NCBI RefSeq assembly: GCF_000220395.1 | Contig: NW_004086293.1 | Span: 46,317 to 110,316 of the forward strand | Direction of reading: 5' to 3' | DNA from: Ichthyophthirius multifiliis | Taxonomy: Eukaryota > Ciliophora > Oligohymenophorea > Hymenostomatida | DNA: 64,000 bases | Part shown: positions 36,259-48,459 of the stretch, one piece after another | How the letters are laid out: each line of letters opens with the position of its first letter | How positions within the stretch are numbered: position 1 is the stretch's first letter | Notes under the pieces: generated by a model | Seen by the model: the letters and a program-made list of their open reading frames with translations, nothing else | What the model was told of the DNA's origin: nothing | The model's database searches: none | Position numbers and translations under genes: made by a program

Positions 36259-39204
36259 CTTATTATTTTTTTATCAAGTTTATGCCAGAAAAGCTTTCTT
36301 GTTTTAATTTATTTTAAAATACATTCTTCTTCTACACTTATTAAATACGGATGATATTAAATCATTATCTTTCGTATATTTAAAAAGTTTTAGGTTTATA
36401 AAATTCAAGTGCGTTTAAAATTTTTAATTCAAGATGAATATATGTTTAATAGATTTAATTGATTTTAATCAAAGTTTTAACTTTTCGAGGCTAAGTCTTT
36501 ATATATTTTTATTAAAACTCATTTAATTGTTAAATATATATTTCTTTTATGTTTTAAACATTTCGTTTTTCGAATTATAAGTTTTAAATAATAATAAATT
36601 ATATATTGGTATAATGTAATTTAATATTTTCATGTTTCTTTAAAATAAAAAATAAATATTATTTTATAAATTATTAATTGTAATAAATGTGAAGAATTAC
36701 TAAAATGTAAATTTGATTAATTTTTTATAAATATTTAATTTTATTAAAATGCTAAATAAATTTATTTTTATTAATTAAAATTTAAAAGATTTATATCAAG
36801 TTATAAAAATAAAATAGTTTTGATTTCTTTAAAATGTTATATTTTAATTAATATATATAAATAGAGATATAGAAGATTTATATTTATCTAATTTTAAAAA
36901 ATCATAAACACTTCGATATATTTTTTAATTGAAATATAAACAAATATTTTTAAAATGAGTTTATGTTAAAGCTTTAATATATTTAAAAATTAAAAAAAAT
37001 ATGAATTTATTATACATAAAAAAAATACTTAGTATAAGTATCTTAAATTTCACATTAAATAATAATCCTGATGCTTTATAAAATTTTGAATACTTTTGAT
37101 GTATTACATTCTAAATTCTTAAACTTCTCATATGAATTTATTAATAAGTCTGTTAATTCAATTTATTGAAAAATCATTTAATTATTTATTTACTTTTAAT
37201 TTTTACAAATAAACAAATATATACAATTAAAAAGTTTATTAGTTAACAAATTGTGTAAAAATATTGAAAAATTACTATGGTGTATTTTTAGTTTTATTAT
37301 AATTAAATATAATAAATCAATAACAAATTAATATAAATCTTATTACTAAAACAAAAATAGATATTTAGAATAAAACAAATATATAATAAGGAAATAAGAA
37401 TATTTACTTAAATTATAATTTTTTATATTTTTGTTTTATAAAATAATGAATATTATATATTTTACTAAATATCTTTTTTATTAATTTTTTGCCAGACATA
37501 AGTTTATTTATTATATATATATACGTAACTATAATAAATTCTTTATAAGAAAATAAGAAATTAAATTATCACTTCACTTTAAAATAATAATATTTTGATG
37601 TAATATTGTAAGATATTATAAAAAAATTATTTAAGATAATCAAATAAATTGAGAAAACTACAAGAATTTATCTAAAAAATAATTTCTTTTTAGAATAGTT
37701 ATTCTTCCTATGGATAAAATATGGATTTTAGGATATATTATCTTATACAGTATATAAATAATGTTTTTATATATAAAAGAAGATTTAATATTATTTAATT
37801 ATATTAGTTTAGTTTTTGTATTTTAGAATAATAAAAAGAGTTTTAATTGATTGTTTTTTTAATTATTATAAATAAAAATTAAGAAATAAGTAAAGTTAAG
37901 TATGAATTAATATTATTAAATAATCCAAAAAAGTTATCTAATCTATAAAAATAACATATTTTTAATTTATTTTACACTTATAAATAAATAATAAAAGAAT
38001 GGGTATATTGATAGTCTTAAGAAATCTATATATGCAAAATGTATTGTATAGAAAATTAATTAAACTATTTAATATAATATAGACTAAAAATAATGTAATT
38101 TTTTTATATTATAAACTATAAACAAAAAATTATTATTTAATAAAAACAAGTATTTAAAATAGTGGAGTTTTTTTTAATAAATTTTGAACCCAAATACAAG
38201 TGTTTTTAACTTAAAAAAATAATATTTAAATTTAAAGTGTAACTAATTTAAAAATATTTCATGATACTATTAGTTATGATTTCAAATCGTATATAAAGAT
38301 GCTTATATGATAAATATTAAATATTAAATAGAATATAATATTTTATATATGTAATTAAAGCTTTGTTTTCTAATTACATCTTAAGGAAAATATATATTAT
38401 TCTTCAAATTTACATTAAAATTATTAGTTTGTTAAAGATACTTAATTAAAATTAGAATTAATTATAGAGCTATCATTATTAAAAACATAATAAATAGAAA
38501 AATATTTAAATGTAATAATTAAGGAAGTCTATCTTTAAATAATATAGATACAGAAATTTTAGATTTATCAAAATATAATATTTTAGATTTAGAAATTTTT
38601 ACTAGTTGCTTTTATTTATTTTTGAATCAATTATTAACATAATTTAAATATAAAAATAAATAATACATTATTTTTTATATTTTAATTTTAACTATGTAAT
38701 ATGAATAATTGATAAAAATTAAATATATGATTATAATAAAAAAAATATAATATACACATAAATGAATATAAGTAAATAATATTTATAATAGTCTATTATT
38801 AATTAAATTTTTTAAAAAATATAATAAAATTTATTTATAAACACTTTATTTTTTTTAATTTATATATATATTAATTATATTTAGTAAATATAAATAATAA
38901 TAATATTTTTTTTATAAATAAATATATATTATATTGTTTTTTCAAACAAAAATAGTTATTTTATATGTGATAATTAATCATTTTTTTTTTATTTTATTTT
39001 CGTATCAGTTGCATATATTATAATAATTTAATTAATATTATTATGTTTTTTTGAATTTCTAACAAATGTAACTTTTAATATTTCGAAAAATAAAATTTAA
39101 TATTTAGTAAATAAAATTAAAAAGTAAATAATTAAAAAATAAATTAATTATAAATACAACTTTATATATATACTATACTACTAAGTACATAAAATAAACA
39201 AAAA
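36259..39204. other. gene-poor A/T desert, 2.9 kb
   Basis: The longest stretch without a supportable gene. Only one short plus-strand frame near 38512-38600 looks coding (LSLNNIDTEILDLSKYNILDLEIF, faintly leucine-rich-repeat-like), too short to call. The rest is A/T filler. It separates a minus-strand and a plus-strand gene, so it may also contain both promoters. Confidence 0.5.
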
Positions 39205-42200
39205 ATGAAGAATGAATCAGCAATAGTAATTTCAAATTTCTAAATTTCTCAATCAATATTACAATAATAAGAAATTAATGTTCCTTAATCAGTAACCAAT
39301 AAAGATGATATGAAATAAAAAGCATTATTAAATGGAGAATTTGATAATATTTATAAAGTAATAGGATAAATGTACAAATAAAAAGCTTATAAAAAAATAC
39401 TCACATTATTAGAATAATATAAACCAAAAAGAGGTTTAAGCATAACATAAAAAATACTTTTGAATAAAAGAATAATATGCTGCAGTTTGAAAATATTGAA
39501 AGTATATTCATATGATATTGAAAGTGAAATGGAAGATAAAATAGTATCTTTAATAGATAAAGTGGTTAGACTATTATCAGAAAATTATAAGTTTTTTTTT
39601 TTTTGTTTTTTTAATAAAATAATTTATTTAATTTTTTTTTTTTTTTTATGAAAAAGATTTCTTAATATTTATATGTAGAAAATTGGGTTGTAAAAAAATA
39701 GTGACGAGAAATATTTAAATGATACTTCACATTTAACTTCTGATGATGATAGTTACAGTTAATAATTTTAATATACTTCTGAATAGTTTAATTAATATAA
39801 GATTTCAAAGAAACTTAAGTAAGAATACAATTCTAAAAAAGAAATTTATTCTAGTGATACTTTATATAAAATGATTTATTTAATGCCAAACAAAAATCTT
39901 AATAGTAATAAAGAAAAATAATTGTTTATTTAATACTTTTTTTTAATTTAAAGTTAATTATGAAATTAATATGCTTTTGATTAGTTTGATGTAGTTTTTT
40001 ATTACTGTTTCTTTTGTTTATAAAAGATAGAATAAATTTAAGATTTGCTTTTTTTATCTACAAGAAGCAAATAGTATAGCGGATTAAATATCTAGTTATT
40101 AAGTTATTAATTATTTTGAAATTTAAACTTATTATATTTTAATTTTTTAATAAAAAAAGTATACAAAAATTGTTCATTTGTGCGCAAAAGTTAAAATAGC
40201 ACTTGCTAATTTTTATTTTGAGAGTGATGAGTATTTAATATATATATATATATTTTTTTTAATTTTATTTTTTTAAAAAACAAAAAAAGTATTTAAAAAG
40301 CAATTAGTTATACTGAAAATGCTATAATTTTACTTTAATTTGAATATAGATTAAATTTATGTGACAAAGCTCCAAATGCAACACTTTCAAATAAAAGTTA
40401 TGCAATATAAGTAAAATGTGTAAAAACTATAATAATGTGTTTGATTAATTTAGCTAAATTTTATGAAGAATAAAATAAATATAAATAAGTGTAAATATAT
40501 TTTTGTTATTTTTTTTTTTTTTTATATCAAATAAATAAATAGATTAGAAGCATGTAAGCTTGCTGAATTTTTTGCGAATAAATATTTATAAAAAATAGAC
40601 TCTATAAAAAAACATGTAGCAAGAATATGTATGGAAATAGGAAAAAGATATACTTAATTTTTAGAAGAATAAGGAGAGTTCGAATATATTTGTTAAAAAG
40701 TATTATGGAAAGAGCTTTTGTTAATTAAAAATAGATAATAAGAAGAAGAAAAATATAAAAAATAAACAGAAAATAATACTTCTTAGTTTTTTAGTTAAAT
40801 TTTATATGATAAATTTCATACAAAAGATTTAAATAAAATGTAATACATAACAGTAAGTTAGCGATAAAATATTAATTTACTTAAAAATATTTAGAAAAAA
40901 CCTTTAAAAGTTTAATAAACTAAAAATATAAACAAATTGTAAACTATAGAAGGTATTATATATATAATTATTAAAAATATATATATATATATAAAAAAAG
41001 ATCAAGAAGAAAATTCATAAATAATGCATTAACCTATAAAATAAAACTAAAATATAATTTAAGAAGATAATAAAATATTTGGAAAAAAAGATTCATAAAC
41101 AAATTTTTAATCTATGATAACTAAAAATAATGAAAAATTGACTACTTAATTATCTATTTCTAATGATTCATATAAAACTGCTTCCGATTTGTCTTTTATT
41201 GGTTTAGATGCAAGCTTTTTTAATAAAGATTCTTCTTTAGATGATGAAAAGTTTGATTCTTCTTTTAAATCATCAAAAGAAAATTCAATTTAACTGGATG
41301 TAAAAAGACCTGAAAATGAATATAAAACAAATTTATCAATAAAATAAAAAAATAATATAAACAATAATTAATAAAAAAATATAACTAATCTTTAATAAGA
41401 GACTTTTTCTAAAATATTATATTCTAATGATTGTATTTCTTTTTTTTTATAATTTTAATTTTATTAATTTTTTAAGTTTATTTGCCTTACTAAAATAAAA
41501 ATGTACCAAAAAAATAAGAAAAATCATTAATAGAACAAAGAATAGAAAAATTTACGAAAATACTAAAAAAACCTAGAAATGCTTAAGAATTTTAAGTATA
41601 AAAAAAGTACATATATATGAGATAATTTATTAAAAAAATAAATATAAAAAAGGTAAAATATTTAGATGAATTCATGAGAAAAATAACTGATGTAAAAGTT
41701 AATAAAGAAAATATTAATTGTATGGATGAAGTAATGAAGAAATGTAAAAATGTAATAAAAAGATGCGATAAAGATAAAAAAGTGATCGATTTTGTAAATA
41801 AAATGGTTACATAAAAAAAATTTAATGATTTAAATTCTAATATTAAAGATAATTATAATTAGATGTATTTAGAATAAAATCTTGAATTTTATAATAATAT
41901 ATAATTTATACAATTAAAAAATAATCTAAAAGAATAAATACATTTCATTAAAGTTTAAAAAAAATAAAGGAATGTTAATTTAGCAATAAACAAAGTAAAT
42001 TTTTAATAAAAGAAATTAAAAAAAAAATTAAAAAATATAGGGATTAAATTTTGATTTAGGTGATGATGAAGTAGGATAAGCCTTAAAAAATATAATAGAA
42101 GAAAAACAGAAAAAAAAAACTCTAAAAAATATTATTTTGTAATAGAGAGAAAATAAAGTACTTGGATTATAAAAGAAACTGAAAAGCGTTTTTATGCATT

Positions 42201-42357
42201 ATTATGCATAATTAAGAGAACAAGAAAGACAAAAAAGAATAGAGAAAGAAAAAATAGAGAAAAAAAAGCATCGAGAAGAAGAAAAGTTGTAAGAAAATTA
42301 AATATAAATAATAGATAATACAACAAAAATATAAGAAAATATGAATTAAGAAATAAA

Positions 42358-42400
<43 letters not shown>

Positions 42401-42780
42401 TTTTATTATTTTCTCGAAAAAAGAAATTTGAAGAAAAAATAAAAGATACTACCACAAAATAATCAATATTTAAATCTAATAAAGTTATTAAATTAGTAGC
42501 TACTGATGTTGAAAATAAACTTAGATAAACCAATGATGAATATTTTTAAATTAAGCATAAGTTTGAAAAACCTGGTTCTTAAAGTAGTTATTTTAATAAT
42601 AATTTTATACAAAAATTTCCTTAGTAATTTAAAGAACTTAAACTTAGCACTTGTAATATTAAAAAAAATAAATAGGACGATAAAATTGTTGACTTTTCTG
42701 AACTTGTTAGAATAAAAATTCTTTAAAATAGGTTAAAAAATCACTATTTTCAAGATGAAGATGAAGAAATTTAAATATGA
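39205..42780 (+). CDS. TPR-like and coiled-coil protein, about 1,000 aa
   Basis: Starts MKNESAIVISNFQISQS. Exon 1 ends with a helix pair (MEDKIVSLIDKVVRLLSENY). The central part shows paired helices of TPR type: KVKIALANFYFESDEYLKAI, SYTENAIILLQFEYRLNLCD, VKTIIMCLINLAKFYEEQNK, LEACKLAEFFANKYLQ and VARICMEIGKRYTQFLEEQG. Then comes a Ser/Asp-rich region, a coiled coil with an Asn/Ile run from an AAT microsatellite, and an acidic C-terminus (NHYFQDEDEEIQI) ending at TGA. Intron 39591-39656 is clear; others lie near 39940-40025, 40233-40290, 40495-40545 and 40950-41000 but not all edges are fixed. Possibly a ciliary or cytoskeletal scaffold (inference). Apparent frames at 39460-39651, 42192-42533 and 42506-42715 are parts or shadows. 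Confidence 0.65.
42358..42401. repeat. (AAT)n microsatellite inside a coding exon
   Basis: About fifteen tandem AAT units in the TPR/coiled-coil gene, giving a homopolymeric amino-acid run. The flanking frames fit Asn on the downstream side, so the repeat length may be mis-assembled. Confidence 0.9.
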
Positions 42781-42914
42781 AAATTTTTAAATAATATATT
42801 TTATTAAATTAACAAAAAAAATATATAAATATATTTATTTATTTATAATAAAAATAAATTTTCTTTTTTTTTTAGATTATAGTTTATTTATATATATATA
42901 TATTTTATTTTATT

Positions 42915-43752
42915 TCATATTTTAAGTTTTTTTTTAATTTAATTATATTTAGCTCTAAATAATTCCATTGACGATTCCTATAATTCTAGTTTTTTTTATT
43001 CTCTATACATAACATTTAAGCATATATCTTTAATTTATTCAATATTTTTTTTATTTTCAATAATTTCGTCTTTAATTTTCGATTTTTTGCTCTTTTGTTA
43101 GTCTTTCAATCTATTTAAAGTATTATTTTATGAATAATATTCTAATAAAGATTCCTTCTATATTTAATTTATATCTCCACCTAATAAAATACATATTCCT
43201 TTATATTTCATAATTAAATCATTTCTAATACATCTAGTACAATAGCAATTTCCCTTTTTAAATTATAAATAAAAAAATAAAAAATATAATAAAAACCTAA
43301 CAAAAAGGACAAATCCAATCTTTCTTATCTTTAATATCTGCTAAAATCTAATCATAATTTTATTTTAAACAGGCTCTACAATACATTCTTTTACAAACTA
43401 AATCTCCATTAACTTTTTGATATAATGTATAGCAGTTTCTTTTTTTGTTTATTTATGGTTTAGAACTATTAATAGTTTCATGATCATTAAAATAAAATAA
43501 ATATGGATCTGTTATTACATATTAATGCCCTGGTTATCCCATTATAGATTATTTATAATTACATTATAATAAAATTGAAGTCTAAAAGAATTATTTGCAA
43601 TGGTGGCATATATCAAAGTCATTCATCATTTAAGGTGGAGTTTCTCTTTTTTTAATTAAGCTTTTTATATCTGCTTATCTTAAAGTGTTTTATTTTTGAC
43701 GATTTTTTAATATATATGAAAGACCAAAATACTTTTTTATTATATTAAACAT
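42915..43752 (-). CDS. CDCA7-type (zf-4CXXC_R1) zinc-finger protein
   Basis: Two exons (intron 43254-43296, 43 nt) give exactly 265 codons. The zinc domain spans roughly residues 45-185. It starts FDICHHCKQFFQTS and has a second Cys group (QCNYKQS). Then come CKRMYCRACLKQNYDQIL and WICPFCQGNCYCTRCIRND, matching the order CHxCR...C...FCxxCLxxRYGE...WxCPxCRxxCNCSxC of CDCA7 and plant JMJ24-type domains. The invariant WxCPxCxGxC block and the final CxC are present. A coiled tail (KDQQKSKKSKIKDEIIENKK) follows. CDCA7 recruits the HELLS remodeller and reads hemimethylated DNA in animals. That function is only inferred here, and ciliates of this class are not known for CpG methylation. Confidence 0.85.
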
Positions 43753-43854
43753 AAATAATTATATAAATAAAATTATAATTTTATACATTGTTAGTTGTAT
43801 GTGAATATAATGTCTTTTAAGGTATATTATAAAATAAATATAAATTTTAATCTC

Positions 43855-45323
43855 TCATATTATTTAGTTCTTCATATAATTACTCATCAATCCATTCAAA
43901 AAAGCTATTGTAACTTTTTTCAAACCGTACTTAATATTTATACTTATCTTTATATATATATATATGTGTATTAAAAATGTTTTATAAATAAATAACTCTT
44001 TAATAAAAAATATATCTAATATGTTAATTTTAATAACATTTATTATAAATACTTTACTTTCTGATTATTTCTTTACTGCAATTAAACAAGAAATTGTTTC
44101 TGATAATTGTTTTTTTTCAAGCTTTAGGATAACTTATTATAAAAATTTAAGTTATACATTCATATCATCTAATTTACTAAAGTTCTTTTCAATCAAGTGT
44201 TTATTCTGTTAATCAATAAAATCAACATTTTAATCTTAATTATGATTTTATAAAAAGATAATTTATTGCTTGCAGATTTCTAGATTTACTTTTTATTATA
44301 ATTAGTGAATATTTTGATTATTTTTGTAATTAATATTATTTAACTCTTCACTTAATTTTAATATTTCTATTTGTAATTCATCAGTATTATCTTTATTTAT
44401 TTTATTATATTTTATTTCCTATTTTTATTAAGAAAATATTTAAAAAATTTAATTTAATTCATTTTATTCTTTAATTAAATAATCATGTTTCAGAATTTAG
44501 GCAATACATTTTTCTTTTCTTTAATAAATTTTTTATTATAATTATTTGTCTTATAATTAGTTGAGTTAAAAAGATATTTTTATATGTTAAATTAAATTTT
44601 CTAAATTTTGTTATTCGAAATTTTCTTTTTTTATGCACAAAGTTGATTAATATTTAACCCAATCATCTAATTCTATTTAATAATCATTAACTATAATTTT
44701 TAATTAAAAATAAATTATTTTAAAGATATTTATAAAGGAAAAAAAAATTAAATAATTATTTATATATAATTTTATTTCATTGCATATAAATATCTTAATT
44801 TCAATATTTTTTTTACTTTTTTTTTTTTATATATTTTTTAATTTTTAAAATATAATTTATATTATTATATAATTAACTGCTTATATTCTTATTTAAGACG
44901 CTTTTTAAGTATTCTAATTTATTTTCATCTTATCCTTATATAGGACGCAAATATGTACTATTTACATGTCGCCAGAATTAACGCATTTAATGATCTATTT
45001 ATGAGACACCATGTAATTATTGATAGTTTATTTAATAATTAACACTTCTTACTTTCAAATGAATGCTTTTTTTTTTTTAAAAAAAAAAATATAAATATAT
45101 GTCTATTTATTTTATTTAACTTAGTTTGAGGGTCATATAAATCAAAATTACTATTTTTTTTATCTAATTTTATTATTTTTTCTAAAGCATTTTTAAAATC
45201 ATCCTCGTTTTGTTTTATTTCCTTATTACTTTCTTTTTCTTTTTAATTCTATTTATCTTTTAATTGTTATTGTTATTATGTTTAGTTTTTTTTTTCAGCT
45301 TCTTTGAGTTTAAACCTTCCCAT
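43855..45323 (-). CDS. coiled-coil protein
   Basis: Starts MGRFKLKEAEKKNQTQQQQQ with a poly-Gln written in TAA/CAA, then an acidic helix KQNEDDFKNALEKIIKLDKK. A compact block follows after an intron: INYQQLHGVSQIDHQMRQFW, RHVNSTYLRPIQGQDENK and LEYLKSVLNKNIS, which looks like a short conserved domain. Downstream exons encode extended heptad-rich coiled coil (DDWVKYQSTLCIKKENFEQQ, DELQIEILKLSEELNNIN, LIEKNFSKLDDMNVQLKFLQ). Introns lie near 45067-45120 and 44700-44885; their edges were not all fixed. The 3' end near 43855 is the first TGA in the coiled-coil frame and could be later or earlier. Ciliary or basal-body role is a guess from style only. The frame at 44021-44212 is a shadow. Confidence 0.6.
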
Positions 45324-45605
45324 TTTTTTCAATATTTTTGAGATTTACTAAATGAATGATTTATTATTTTCAAGAAATTAAAAATTTAGTTATTTATTAT
45401 TTTTTAAATATTTAATATATTAAAATTTATGATATTTTAAATTTAATTTAATTTTTTTTTTTTATGATTAGATTTATAATAATAAATAGCTATCTTAAAT
45501 TTTACACATTTAATGTATGATAATAAATATAATTAAAAAAATATATTAAAGTAAATAATCATTTTTTTTATATTTATAAAAAAAAAAAATTATAAAAAAA
45601 AAAAT

Positions 45606-45896
45606 ATGGAACAACAAGAGTTTTATCGTTGTAAATAATGCAGATTAGAATTATTTAAAAATAGTGATATAGAACATAAAGAATAAAAATGTACATCAAT
45701 ATTTATATCGCAAAATTTAGATTGGATTGAAAATAGAGAAGCATATGAATATGATACTAAATTAAATTGCCCAAAATGTAAAGCAAAATTAGGAGAAATT
45801 AAATTAGATGGTTTAAAGTGTAGTTGTAATAAATGGATTGCGCCTGGAATATAAATTCATCTAAGCAAAGTTGATATGTTTTATAGAAAAATATGA
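45606..45896 (+). CDS. free-standing Yvh1/DUSP12 zinc-binding domain protein
   Basis: Intronless, 96 residues, made up of the C-terminal zinc domain of Yvh1/DUSP12 and nothing else. It opens MEQQEFYRCKQCRLELFKNS (family: YRCxxCRxxLF). It continues with the CTSIFISQNLDWIE segment (family CSSxFVEPMxWM), then LNCPKCKAKLGEIKLDGLKC and SCNKWIAPGIQIHLSKVDMF. That is the full CPKCxxxLGxFxWxGxxCxCGxWxxPxFxIxxSRVD signature. All zinc Cys and the final SxVD are present. In yeast, the Yvh1 zinc domain alone releases Mrt4 from pre-60S ribosomes while the phosphatase domain is dispensable. A ribosome-assembly role is therefore a reasonable inference. No phosphatase domain lies upstream within 280 bases of A/T. 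Confidence 0.92.
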
Positions 45897-46530
45897 AAAA
45901 TCTATTATAATTAAACTATTTAAAAAATTTAAAATTTGTAAATAATGATTTTATAAAAAAAATATTTTATTTTTAATTGATTTTAGATTATTAATGACGT
46001 AAATATCTTAAAAAAATAATTATGAAATAATAAAAAAGCAAAATAAATATATTTATTTATAAAAAATAAATATTTTATAAGTTTTAAATATTATAAAAGT
46101 AAACTTAAACAAAAAACCTTTTAATGGACTTATAATTAAAACATTATATAAAAAGAAAATTAATATTATTTATTTTTAACTCTTTAGTTTAAAACATTTT
46201 TATAATTAAATTAATACATATTTAAGTAATTATTTATAACCAAATTAAATTTTATTTTAAAAATTCTTAAATTTAAAATAATCTGTATTTAAATATACAA
46301 AAATCTTAAATATATAAGAAAAATAATTTTATTATTACAGTACAATTTATGATTACAAAATAATAATAATTATATTTAAATACGAATTCCATTCAAAAAA
46401 TAAATTACTTTAAAAATAAAAATAAAATCATTTTTTTTTTTTCGAAAAAAATAAATAAATAATTTATATTTATATGTAATTTAATTTATTTTAAAAATAT
46501 TTAAATAAAAAAACAAAAAAATAAGACAAA
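45897..46530. other. A/T intergenic
   Basis: No coding or RNA signal seen; should contain the promoter of the B-box/Kelch gene. Confidence 0.5.
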
Positions 46531-47303
46531 ATGTATTCGTAAAATAATCAATCATTTTAATAAAATATAACTTAACTAAACACTTAACAATAAAGCATTA
46601 ATGCTTATAATTTATGCGATGAGCATAATGATCCATTTACAAACTATTGCGCAAATTTAGATTGTTTACGCCCTTTATGTCCTGATTGTATTGACATCCA
46701 TTACAAATATCACTTTTAATAGGGTACATAACCAAATATAGAATCAATTAGAAGTATGAAAATTAATTGCAGTAGAAAAATAGAAACAGCCATTTTTTAA
46801 TTAGATAAGGAAATAAATGAATGTGAGATGAAATATTTAATTAATCCAGAAAATTTAATAAATGAAGGGTTATAGAAATTAAATAATACTAAAGAAAAAA
46901 TAATACAAATGGTATTCTAAAAATATAAATATAAAATTAAAAAAAAATTATAATAAGGTAAGTAAATATTTTGATTATTAAGAAGAAATATTAAAAAAAA
47001 AGTTAACTAAAATTTATTTCATACAGCAGAATTTTAAGGAATATTTAATAAAATAAGTAAATTAGTATAAGAACTAGAAAATTTAAAATAATCTTTAGAA
47101 AGTCCTCAACTATTGAAATCAATTAATAAAATTTGTAGATTAGATTTAATATCTTTACTAGACAAATTTAAATAAGATATTATAAAAACAGTAAATTAAA
47201 AAGATATAGAAAATGTATAAATAAATATAGAAGAAACAAAAATTATATAATTAAAATTATATATCGAGTAAATAGTATAATTTTATGGTAATAAATAGTA
47301 AAT

Positions 47304-47356
<53 letters not shown>

Positions 47357-48459
47357 CAATTTAATAATAATAATTTTTAAATGTAAATAATGATAGTCAT
47401 TTATAAAGTTTCCAAAATACTTAATTAAAAAGTCAAAAGTAATTATCTAATTAAAACTTTTCTTCTTCTTAAAAAAGTTACTATAAACCACTAAGAATAA
47501 CTTCAGAATATTTCGATGAGACTGCTTAGAAAAAAAATTTGCATTTTTTTCATTTCGATGAGAATACAGGATTAAACAAATTATTTTACTTAAATTTGAA
47601 CATTCATTCAGAAAAGCAAGCTTCTTTTGAATAAATAATACTGGATATAGATTTCAATATTCCTTCGTTTCATAAATCATTAACAATTTAAAATGATTAA
47701 ATATATTTATTAGGTGGAACTATTCAATTATAAGACGGTCAAATCGAAAAATCAAATAAAATATATAAATATGATTAGAAAAAAAGGACTTTAATTAAAG
47801 AAGTCGAAAATATGTTTGAAGGAAGAAGTAGTTTTGGAATTTGTAGTTTTTAAAATTACATATATGTGTTAGGAGGAATTAATAATAAAAAGGAATATAT
47901 GAGTTCTTGTGAAAGGTTTAATTTAAGTAATAAGAAATGGGAAAAAATATGTGCTTTGAATTTTCCCAGTGCTTCTTTTTCATGTACTTCTTTTAATGAT
48001 AAATATATTTATAAATTTGGAGGAATTGGTGAAAAGAGATAATTTTTATAAATTATTGAAAAATATGATCTAGGGTAAAATAAATGGCATGTAATAGACC
48101 CTAATATTGATGCTGGTGAAATTTGCCCTTCTTCATTTTAGATTTTGGGTTAATCTTGTTGTGTGTAAATTAACGAAGAGGAAATTTTTGTTTTTGGAGG
48201 TTATGATGGTAATAAATTAGGAAGTAATCTTAGCTTTGTGTTCTATATTAATGAAAGTAATGATGATTATTTCATTTAAAATATTAATACAGTGGCTTTA
48301 CCTATTGCTGAAGGTTTCTCAAATACTCAAGCAGTAAGTATTGATGGATATGTTTATGCACTTTAAAATGTTTAGTCTAATAATGATGATGAACTTATTG
48401 AAAATATGAAAACTATTTTGCAGTTTAATGGAAAGTAATGGAATGTTTTAAATGATTGA
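46531..48459 (+). CDS. B-box zinc finger and Kelch-repeat protein
   Basis: Two exons (intron 46958-47026). After a Q/N-rich start (MYSQNNQSFQQN), residues about 30-65 form a B-box: CDEHNDPFTNYCANLDC, CPDCIDIHYKYHF. A coiled coil (residues about 75-190) and a poly-Gln/Asn run follow. The C-terminal 300 residues are Kelch blades with GG dipeptides: YLLGGTIQLQDG, YIYVLGGINNKKEY with SCERFNLSNKKW, YIYKFGGIGEKRQF and EIFVFGGYDGNKLGSNL. This B-box/coiled-coil/Kelch layout resembles TRIM-like proteins without a RING, common and expanded in ciliates. Substrate adaptor or cytoskeletal role is inference. The frame slips within the TAA/AAT repeat near 47309-47356, so repeat length may be wrong there. 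Ends KQWNVLND at TGA. Confidence 0.88.
47309..47356. repeat. (TAA)n microsatellite inside the B-box/Kelch exon
   Basis: Tandem TAA/AAT units within coding sequence. In one frame it encodes poly-Gln through reassigned stop codons, in another poly-Asn. Confidence 0.9.

Noticed and set aside
36259-39204. Long desert considered as an origin or a mobile element.
   Set aside because: No inverted or direct end repeats, no transposase- or polymerase-like residues, and no internal structure beyond A/T content.
42192-42533. A 113-codon minus-strand frame with a poly-Leu run.
   Set aside because: Antisense of the coiled-coil part and the AAT microsatellite of the TPR gene; poly-Leu is only the reverse reading of the repeat.
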